A DNA stretch of 64,000 nucleotides. Origin: Delia radicum. Taxonomy: Eukaryota > Arthropoda > Insecta > Diptera > Anthomyiidae. A program made the translations under genes and the position numbers. The stretch is taken from positions 108,875,507 to 108,939,506 of the forward strand of contig CM037851.1 in the NCBI GenBank assembly GCA_021234595.1, written 5' to 3'. This document shows positions 56,391 through 64,000 of this stretch, piece after piece (within the stretch, counting starts at the first letter, position 1; the number at the start of each line of letters is the position of its first letter). The notes below the pieces were generated by a model. The model did not search any database and had not been told where the DNA came from. It was given only the letters and a program-made list of their open reading frames with translations.

Positions 56391-56663
56391 GTTGCCAGGT
56401 TTGCAGAGCATCATAAAAACGACGAATTTTCTGGAAAAAATCGTCAAAATCGTCATCATATTTTGAAAAATCGTCAAAATAAAATATATTTGTTAGAAGA
56501 GGGATAAAGTTTAATAAAAAATAAAATTCAATAATGTTATTCACATTTCAAATGTTAACGTGTTATCGTTGTAATATAACACGATTTTTTACACTTCTCT
56601 TTGGTTTAAACTTCGAAAATCATTATATTTTAAAACGATATTCATATTTATAAAATGTTGAAA

Positions 56664-56855
56664 CAGTGTGCCCCAGTAGGCTAGTTGGTAGCGTGCTGGC
56701 TTATCAGTGCGGGGGTCGTGGGTTCGATTCCCACCAGAGGCACTGGTCTGTTTTCGCTACAACGCGCCGAAGGCCATAGTAGCTAGTGCTCGGTTAGGGT
56801 AATAGTATATAACTTGTAATTATATGATTATTAATTAATAAAATAACAAAAATAT
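56664..56855 (+). mobile_element. tRNA-derived SINE, copy 3
   Basis: Nearly identical to 49433-49620 over head and body. Flanked by the 10-bp repeat AATGTTGAAA (56654-56663, 56856-56865). The similarity between these two copies suggests recent activity. Confidence 0.92.
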
Positions 56856-57012
56856 AATGTTGAAAGATCAAATAAATACAACTTTAAATCAAACAAATTT
56901 TACCACTTGAACTGTTAATCACTTATATCTGCATAATTCTGTGAACAACATTTCAGTGGCACAACTTTTTAAATATTAAATTCTTTTGCAAAATTTGGAA
57001 ATTCTTTAACAA

Positions 57013-57535
57013 TAAGTCTGTTCGATTACTTTTCCTGTAAATTTCAGTAAAAACTACTCAATAACAAAATTACAAATAATAAGACAAATTTACAAAAAAG
57101 TAAACGAACAGAAAATTTGTAGGAATTATTAAATTAGATAAAATAGCTTGTTTTAAATATTAAAAAAAAATCAACTGGTCATTATGGAAAAGGAAAAAGT
57201 TAATTGAAATTATCGACCAAAAATAATTTAAATGTTTTTTAACTTCTTCCATAGTTAATTATTTAATAATTTTCACTTTCAATCCATAAACAATTAAAAT
57301 TTAATTTAATTTTTGTTTTTGTTTACTAAAAATACAAGCATATTTTTTAGTCATATGTGTTTTTCATCTTACAAATTCTTACTGTCAAAAATGTATCCAG
57401 TAAATACTTGTAAGTTCTTTGGCATCAAACTGTCAGTTTACTCTCTCTTTTTTACCAGTTTTTACTGCGTATTTGTCTAAAAGAACACCTTCCAGTAAAA
57501 ACTTGTACAAATTTTTGTGTTATCGAACAAACTTA
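57013..57535. mobile_element. MITE related to 48072-48914
   Basis: TAAGTCTGTTCGATTAC at the left faces GTTATCGAACAAACTTA at the right. Subterminal CAGTAAAAAC and TTGTACAAATTT words match the 48072 element. Confidence 0.72.
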
Positions 57536-58210
57536 ATGTTATATTTTTTAATTATTAAATTTTGGCACTTTATTTATATTATTAGGACTGTTTTTTAAGC
57601 ACCGGATTTATTTTTGGATTTATTTTGTTTCATTTAAAATTGTATATATATCATCTTCCAACGTGAAATATATTCGGGCTAGAGATCTGTTTGTTTCGCA
57701 AAAAAAGTCCATGCCTTGTGTTTTAACATGAAAATTGTTTAATTTTTATTTAAATCTAACTCCAATAAAATTGTATAAAAATTTAAAAAAATGTTCTAAA
57801 CATATAAACACAGAAACTAAATTAAGCTAAACCAGTAATGAATTTATAAAAAAATAAATGCGGTTTGAATTAAGTTTTATTCTATTCTAGGATTTGCATT
57901 TTTGCAAAATTGTATTTCACATCAGATTAGCATATAAAAGCTAGCTATCGATTAAAAAACAATGTTTTTGCTTTCAATTTTTAACGAAATAATATAAATT
58001 TAATAATCGAGCCGGCGATTTTATGAGAATGATAAATAAGTAGATCTTGCTGACATATTAAATTATTGTCAAAAAATCGTCATTTTGGAAGCAAAAGTCG
58101 TCAAATAGTCATTTAGTTATTTTGGGTATTAACTATCATCAAAATGACGACAAATCGTCAAACCTGGCAACTCTGCATGCGATTGCTACTAATTCATACG
58201 TACATACATA

Positions 58211-58883
58211 CTGGCCCATAATCATAGTCAGTCACTAAAGTTGGTTCTATTTAGAAGCAAGTTAAATATTTTAACCTGTTACTAATTGTTTATTAACTAT
58301 AGTGAATATTAACATCAGCTTTAAGTCGAATGGGCTTTTAGTGGGTGATTGGTAAAATGTTGAAAACTTTTTATACAAACTGGTGTGAATACTTAACAAG
58401 TGGCATCTCTGCACAGCTGATAGATAAACACGGCAAAAAAGTAAACAAAAAATAAAAAGTTATTTGAAATTGCACAATGGAAATTGGTTCAATGGAAAAT
58501 TTAGAAAAGTAATGTAGATCTAACATTTTTACAATAATGGTTCCAATTTCCTATGTCCTCAATAGAACACATTTTTTTTTTATTAACACCACCTTTTTCA
58601 CAATTTGTAAAACAATTTAAAAAAATTCACTTAATTTATTTCAATTATTTAATCTTTTTGTTTTGTTTTGATTTTGTCACTTTTTTCAAGAGAGATGAAG
58701 AGAGAAAGAGAGAGAGTTAAAGTGATGTTAATTTTGTTAAAAACAACTTCAGCATGTTTTAAATTTAGAACTGACTTTTGCGGAAAAAGTATGCTTTTTC
58801 TCGTCTATAGTAGCTGTAAAGTATACTTTTCAAAAATGATACTTAAAGTATACTTTTTCGATGACTATGATTATGGGCCACTG
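58211..58883. mobile_element. MITE with C(AG)TGGCCCATAATCATAGTCA termini
   Basis: CTGGCCCATAATCATAGTCA faces TGACTATGATTATGGGCCAC, with TA on either side (58209-58210, 58884-58885). The interior has a GAGAGAAAGAGAGAGAG purine run (58690-58715). The minor frame at 58668-58946 is not protein-like. Confidence 0.8.
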
Positions 58884-58904
58884 TATTACAAAACAAAACA
58901 AAAA

Positions 58905-59866
58905 AATAACAACAATATTTTGTGGTTTTTTTTTTTTTGTTTTTAAGTGTTGATCATGACCATGGATGGTAAGCGATTCTATGTGGTTATTTGTCGTAGT
59001 AATGCTATTTTCTTTTATTTCGGTAACGGTATTTTAGCGTTAACGGTATTTTAGCGTTAACGGTATTTTATTTATTTCGCTAACGGTATTTTAGCGGTAA
59101 CGATATTTTAGATATTTCGGTAAATTTATTTTAGGAAAAAGATTTTTCAATTATTTTGGTAACGGCATTTTAAGGATAACGTTATTTTAGTTATTCAGGT
59201 AATGTTAATGCACACCACAATTTTTAACCGCATTATGCCCGAGTTTAAATGACTGTCTAGTTTATGATCATACTTTGGGAAAATATATCTATTTACAGAA
59301 GTTTTTTTGTTCAGATCTTGTTAGATTATTTCGGTAACGGTATTTTAAGGTAACGGTATTTTACGGATAACGGTATTTCAAAAATATCGGTAACGGTATT
59401 TAAGCGATAACGAAAGGTGTTAGAATCGGGGACGGTATTTCAGCGATATTGACAGCCATCCCTGCTTGCGTATATTCTTGTGTATAAGCATTGAATGTAC
59501 GTATGTATGTATGTATGATGAAAAAAAAAAAAATTTTTTAGAGGTCTTCCCACATTTTCACTCATAACTTTTGAACGCGTTAACCGATTTTGATCATTTT
59601 CACTAGAAAACTGCTCATGATATCAACAAACAATTTGACTGAAAATTAGCAGTACCTCTTCTGTATTGGAGGAGTATTTTGTGTTTCCACAGACAGACGG
59701 ACGGACAGACGGACAGACGGACAGACGGACATGGCTATATCGACTTCTCTATCCATGCTGATCAAGAATATATATAGTTTATGGGGTCCCAGAATTTTTT
59801 TAAAAGAATTACAAACATTTGACAAAGTGAATATACCCTCCTGCACTATGGGATGGAGGGTCTAAA
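58905..59866 (+). repeat. GGTAACGGTATTTTA-family repeat, copy F (first of a tandem pair)
   Basis: A complete unit from AATAACAACAATATTTTGTGG to the hairpin ACCCTCCTGCACTATGGGATGGAGGGT. The next unit starts immediately after it with a period of 962 bp. The two differ mainly by a 15-bp loss near 59411 and a changed A-run near 59520. Confidence 0.85.
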
Positions 59867-60733
59867 AATAACAACAATATTTTGTGGTTTTTTTTTTTTG
59901 TTTTTAAGTGTTGATCATGACCATGGATGGTAAGCGATTCTATGTGGTTATTTGTCGTAGTAATGCTATTTTCTTTTATTTCGGTAACGGTATTTTAGCG
60001 TTAACGGTATTTTAGCGTTAACGGTATTTTATTTATTTTGCTAACGGTATTTTAGCGGTAACGATATTTTAGATATTTCGGTAACTTTATTTTAGGAAAA
60101 AGATTTTTCAATTATTTTGGTAACGGCATTTTAAGGATAACGTTATTTTAGTTATTCAGGTAATGTTAATGCACACCACAATTTTTAACCGCATTATGCC
60201 CGAGTTTAAATGACTGTCTAGTTTATGATCATACTTTGGGAAAATATATCTATTTACAGAAGTTTTTTTGTTCAGATCTTGTTAGATTATTTCGGGTAAC
60301 GGTATTTTAAGGTAACGGTATTTTACGGATAACGGTATTTCAAAAATATCGGTAACGGTATTTAAGCGATAACGATAGTCAGTTGAAAGGTGTTAGAATC
60401 GGGGACGGTATTTCAGCGATATTGACAGCCATCCCTGCTTGCGTATATTCTTGTGTATAAGTATTGAATGTACGTATGTATGTATGTATGTATGTATGAT
60501 GAAATAAATAGAATAATTTAAAATTTGCTTCAAAATTTTTAGAGGTCTTCCCACATTTTCACTCATAACTTTTGAACGCGTTAACCGATTTTGATCATTT
60601 TCACTAGAAAACTGCTCATGATATCAACAAACAATTTAACTGAAAATTAGCAGTACCTCTTCTGTATTGTCGGAGTATTTTGTGTTTCCACAGACAGACG
60701 GACGGACAGACGGACATGGCTATATCGACTTCT
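59867..60733 (+). repeat. GGTAACGGTATTTTA-family repeat, copy G (second, 3'-truncated)
   Basis: Matches copy F base for base for long stretches. It breaks after GACATGGCTATATCGACTTC, so the hairpin end is missing. Confidence 0.85.
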
Positions 60734-60802
60734 TCAGATTCTGTTTCCTTTTGGTCTAAAACCATTAAATTTAAAATTTGGGGCTGATCGGATAATATTT
60801 AG

Positions 60803-61188
60803 TAGTGTCCGACCGAACAGTTCGGCCAAAAAACAATATTTGTCGGTTTTTTGATATCTAGAGGCAATGATGACAAATTTTGGTATTGCAAACATGTTTG
60901 TTGAGCCGATTTAATTCGATTTTGTGTATAAAATTTAAGAGGAAAGCAGAACCTTAGCTATAAAGTTAAAAGTTCGGCCGCCGAACTATTTTCAATTTGG
61001 CCGAACTTTCTGAGGCCGAACAGTGAATTAATTGCTTAACTACAGACTTTTCTTCAAATTTGACACTCAAAATAGCATCTAATCAGCCCAATAAACATTT
61101 TTGCAACCGCCAAATTCGTCCATAATGCTTTAAAATACCGAATACAGAACAAATGCATTTTCTGGCCGAACTGTTCGGTCGGACACTA
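60803..61188. mobile_element. hAT MITE, TAGTGTCCGACCGAACAG termini, 8-bp target duplication
   Basis: TAGTGTCCGACCGAACAGTT faces AACTGTTCGGTCGGACACTA. ATATTTAG flanks both ends exactly (60795-60802, 61189-61196). GTTCGGCC words repeat inside near both ends. 386 bp, no ORF. Confidence 0.92.
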
Positions 61189-61196
61189 ATATTTAG

Positions 61197-61763
61197 TGGC
61201 CGCGCCCATCAACCAAAAATTTAAATACATGAAATATATGGAAAAAAATTATATTTACCCAATATTCTTCAAATTAAGTGCACAAAAGAGAATATTTTCT
61301 ACAAAATCTAATTGATTACGATTAGCAATGAAATTATCTTTCTAATAAGTCATCAATTTCCAAAATTGGTTAATAAGAAAGTTGAAGCAAGTAACATAAT
61401 TATTTATTTTAAACACTTATGAAAAGGCTATATATATATCGTTTTGAAATATTTCTCTTGCTGTTGCAAAGCAAAACAAAAAAAGTACCGTTGCGAATAG
61501 CTCAGTACACAAAATATATGTATTTTGAGTCTTTATTCTTTATTTTCATTCAGTCTTGATGCGTGTCAGATATTGTTTAAGGAAAAAGTGCAAATAATTA
61601 TAAAAAAGAAACGGTAAAAGAATTAAAAGAATTTAATATTGTGTAAATTTGTGTATCGTGTGAATTTCAAAGAAGTAAGTTAGTTTACATGTTTTTCGTG
61701 TGAAAATATAAAAAAAATATTAATACATAATTTGTTAGCACGACACTAATTGGAAATTTCATA
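61197..61763 (+). promoter_or_regulatory. Upstream region of the transposase-like gene
   Basis: No repeat recognised. ATTCAGTCTTG (61548-61558) is a good arthropod initiator (TCAGTC) with no TATA box in the usual place. It would give a leader of about 210 bases before the ATG. AAAGAAGTAAGTTAG (61670) could be a donor of a leader intron. Both are suggestions only. Confidence 0.35.
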
Positions 61764-62337
61764 ATGGCGGATTTGACAACAACATCTTCTTCAATTACTA
61801 CTCGAAGTTCAGTGGATTCCAATATTATTCTTATTGGCCGAATATTACACCAAATATTGGGAGCTAAATTACCCTCAAATCGTCAAGTTTTGCAAGTATT
61901 CTTTTATAATATGCGAATCGCAAAATTTTCATCCAAAGAGAGTGCAAAGTTATCTGTAAATATGGCATCGGTGTTTTGGCAACAAGCTAGAATACCAATA
62001 CGTGAAGAACACAAATGTTGTGAAAAACTAATTAAAATTTATGATGAATGGAACCGTGTTAGGAAAACTTCTTCGAAAGGAAAACCACACAGTAAACAAG
62101 GAGAATTTGTTGGAAAATTGGATGATCTCTTCGACATTGCCCATGCAAATGCTTTGCAAATGATTCCTGTCGAAGAAGACAGACAGTTTTTATTAAAACA
62201 AAGAGAGAAGGGACGTCCGGGTTGCATGGCTGGTGTCGATCTTAAAATGTACGCTCAAGAAAAACGTTCAATTGAGCGAAAAGATAAAGAGGAAGCGCGA
62301 AAGAGGAGACACTCAGAAATGTTAAAGCAAAGTATTG
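61764..62337 (+). CDS. Transposase-like gene, exon 1
   Basis: The ATG at 61764 opens 191 codons plus one base. A Ser/Thr-rich start leads into LIGRILHQILGAKLPSNRQV, a helical region with FWQQARIPIREEHKCCEKLI, then LDDLFDIAHANALQMI, EEDRQFLLKQREKGRPGC and a very basic coiled segment (KMYAQEKRSIERKDKEEARK). This N-terminal layout occurs in a set of unnamed, transposon-derived proteins widespread in arthropods and cnidarians. The donor TATTG|GTAGAT is in phase 1. The ORF runs on to TAA in the intron, which would give a 203-residue protein if unspliced. Confidence 0.75.
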
Positions 62338-62409
62338 GTAGATACATACATGATTTTGTGTTTTTTTTAATTTAATAATACTTTTTTGATTCGGCATAAG
62401 TGATAGCAG

Positions 62410-62731
62410 GGGAAGATAATGATGATATGGATGATGATGATGATGAGGTATTAGATCCCACAATGGACTTTGCTACCGATGACCAAGTCAATAGTGGTAA
62501 AGAAGAACGTAAAAAAAGAGGCCGAACCCAATGGATCACGCCACGTCTTTCCCCTGCATTAGATGATGTTAAGTATCGAGTGGAAAAGCCGTACATATTT
62601 TGATAGCTTCAGCAGAAGCTTTGAAAGTGGATGTTAGTGAACTAGTAATCAATAGAACATCTATTCATGAAATGCGAAAGAAACATCGACAAATGGAAGA
62701 AGAGAACAATCGAACTGATTTTCAAGAAAAT
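62410..62731 (+). CDS. Transposase-like gene, exon 2, with a frameshift
   Basis: Joins in phase at AGCAG|GGGAAG. An acceptor 9 bp earlier (CATAAG|TGATAG) is also in frame and would add three residues. The first part is acidic (EDNDDMDDDDDEVLDP), then RTQWITPRLSPALDDVK. Near 62573 the frame moves by one base; the continuation ILIASAEALKVDVSELVINR and SIHEMRKKHRQMEEEN lies in the next frame up to the donor AGAAAAT|GTAACT. A true gene copy would be inactivated here; a sequencing or assembly error in this exon is equally possible. Confidence 0.65.
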
Positions 62732-62842
62732 GTAACTTTTTATTTTAATTTATATTCTTATGATTTATATGTAATTTGTAATTATCTCGATAATTTATTC
62801 ATTTTCTTCATTGTTTTTCATCCATTTGGTTTTTTTCTATAG

Positions 62843-64000
62843 ATAAGCAATGCTCGATCGTTGGTGGTTCACTGGGATGGCAAACTAATGGAGTCAACAC
62901 TTGGTAAAAAAAAAGTAGATAGAATCGCAATTCTCGTCAGTTATGATGGTACGTCAAAATTTCTCAGTGCTACCGCTGTAGAACCGTCTACGGGAGAAAA
63001 CATTGCAACTGCTGTTCGTGACGCATTGGTCAGTTGGAACATTATTGATCGAGTTGGCGCCATGAGCTTTGATACAACTTCCTCCAATACCGGATCAAAA
63101 AGCGGTGCAACTGTTTTCATACAAAATTTTTTAGAACGGAAATTGATTCAGCTCCCATGCCGCCACCACATTTATGAAATTGTTTTGAAAAGTGTATTTG
63201 AAGTAAAATATTCCGCAACAAGTGCACCCGAAGTACCCATTTTCAACAGATTCGCTGCGGTTTGGGATAACCTTGATCACGAGTTGTACAAATGTGGTCT
63301 AGATGATGAAATTGTCCGCTCTAAAATAAGTAACGAAGAATCTGAAGCTCTAAAAATATTCTGCAATAATCAGCTGCAGCAAATGCAAATCCGTGCAGAT
63401 TATAAAGAATTTCTTCAACTTACCTTGACATTTCTTGGAGAAGATGGTATGAATTTTTTCACATGCAGTTCAACATCACATGCAAGGTTCATGGGAAAAG
63501 GATTGTATTGCTTGAAAATATTTCTTTTTAGAGAGCAGTTTCGCTTAACAGCAGCAGAATTCAAAGCTTTGCGAGAAATTTGTATTTTTCTTGTGAAGAT
63601 TTACATAAAAAACTGGTACGGATGCCCAAACGCCATCCAAGCTCCAAGCCAGGATCTTCAATTTATAAAAAATGCCATCGCCTACGCAGAAATTGATAAA
63701 GAAGTATCTGACACAATTTTGTCGAAATTTAAAGCACATTTGTGGTACTTAACACCGGAAACTACAGCCTTAGCATTCTTTGACCCTAATGTTTCACTAG
63801 AAGAAAAGCGTGAAATGGTGAATTGTCTACAATCAATAGAACCCAATGTAAAGCTATTGGAAGGGCGAAGAATTGCGGACCCAAAAGTGCTCCACCTCAC
63901 CTCATTGAGAGATTTTGTCTCTTATAAAACTAAATATTTCTTTTCGGCATTCAACTTATCTGCGGCCTTTTTGCAATGCGATCCATCAGCATGGGTAGAA
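62843..64000 (+). CDS. Transposase-like gene, exon 3, RNase-H-fold core (cut by window end)
   Basis: Open for all 386 codons to the window end. ISNARSLVVHWDGKLM gives the first likely catalytic Asp in a beta strand; ILVSYDGTSKFLSATAVEP follows. MSFDTTSSNTGSKSG carries a second Asp with the D-x-T-x-x-N pattern seen in hAT- and MULE-like nucleases, and LPCRHHIYEIVL resembles the Cys-His block that follows it there. An insertion domain and SHARFMGKGLYCLKIFLFRE come next. The third acid would lie beyond 64000. The family name is uncertain; it may be a domesticated or still mobile transposase. Confidence 0.78.
   Translation, partial: MSNARSLVVHWDGKLMESTLGKKKVDRIAILVSYDGTSKFLSATAVEPSTGENIATAVRDALVSWNIIDRVGAMSFDTTSSNTGSKSGATVFIQNFLERKLIQLPCRHHIYEIVLKSVFEVKYSATSAPEVPIFNRFAAVWDNLDHELYKCGLDDEIVRSKISNEESEALKIFCNNQLQQMQIRADYKEFLQLTLTFLGEDGMNFFTCSSTSHARFMGKGLYCLKIFLFREQFRLTAAEFKALREICIFLVKIYIKNWYGCPNAIQAPSQDLQFIKNAIAYAEIDKEVSDTILSKFKAHLWYLTPETTALAFFDPNVSLEEKREMVNCLQSIEPNVKLLEGRRIADPKVLHLTSLRDFVSYKTKYFFSAFNLSAAFLQCDPSAWVE

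Larger units (their letters stand above)
56393..58174. mobile_element. TTGCCAGG-family element with nested SINE and MITE
   Basis: CAGTGTTGCCAGGTTTG (56393-56409) faces CAAACCTGGCAACTCTG (58158-58174). Inside lie a SINE (56664-56855) and a MITE (57013-57535). Without them about 1.06 kb remain, sharing internal sequence with 35992-37493. No ORF; target duplication not recognised. Confidence 0.7.

Overview
This is an AT-rich, TE-saturated stretch of insect nuclear DNA, most likely from a brachyceran (probably calyptrate) fly. The reasons are spliced genes with short dipteran-type splice sites, an errantivirus env remnant, rosa-type mariner, piggyBac, hAT and Penelope-like elements, a tRNA-derived SINE, and INE-1-like hairpin repeats ending in ACCCTCC...GGAGGGT with the GTCCGTCTGTCC tract familiar from fly genomes. 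Species assignment is inference only. One 100-bp assembly gap lies at 760-859.

Bases 1-26,000 are intergenic and built almost wholly of nested repeats. An errantivirus 3' LTR and decayed env (1747-5036, minus) is split by a rosa-like mariner (2833-4132) with TA duplications. A hAT-type element with an 8-bp target duplication (7979-15058) carries a smaller TA-flanked MITE, which in turn carries a non-LTR retrotransposon with an undamaged ORF (8755-12400; CDS 9424-12327). A Penelope-like element (17211-19147) is framed by two 545-bp inverted arms, each with a hammerhead-like motif. A piggyBac transposase remnant follows (19710-20543, minus), cut by a piece of the same errantiviral LTR.

Bases 26,040-55,000 hold one apparently intact host gene that appears in no single long ORF. 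It has three coding exons (26126-26261, 51674-52063, 54842-54921), each junction in matching phase, and encodes a 201-residue secreted or membrane protein with a signal peptide, an APVYGPP repeat, a basic/hydrophobic helix and an acidic tail. Its first intron is about 25.4 kb. It contains three very long hairpins (32151-32620, 36657-37184, 49638-50969), a second inverted copy of the hAT element (38043-42325), a LINE RT fragment, a hAT transposase remnant, a SINE and many MITEs.

Bases 55,000-61,200 are repeats again, including a 962-bp tandem duplication of the GGTAACGGTATTTTA family. From 61764 to the window end runs a multi-exon gene for a large RNase-H-fold transposase-like protein of a type common as unnamed proteins in arthropods. 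It has one apparent frameshift in exon 2 and is cut by the window end.

The genes do not form a pathway. The biology here is genome architecture: nesting order, a giant TE-filled intron transcribed through long hairpins, and a structured leader immediately before the LINE ORF.
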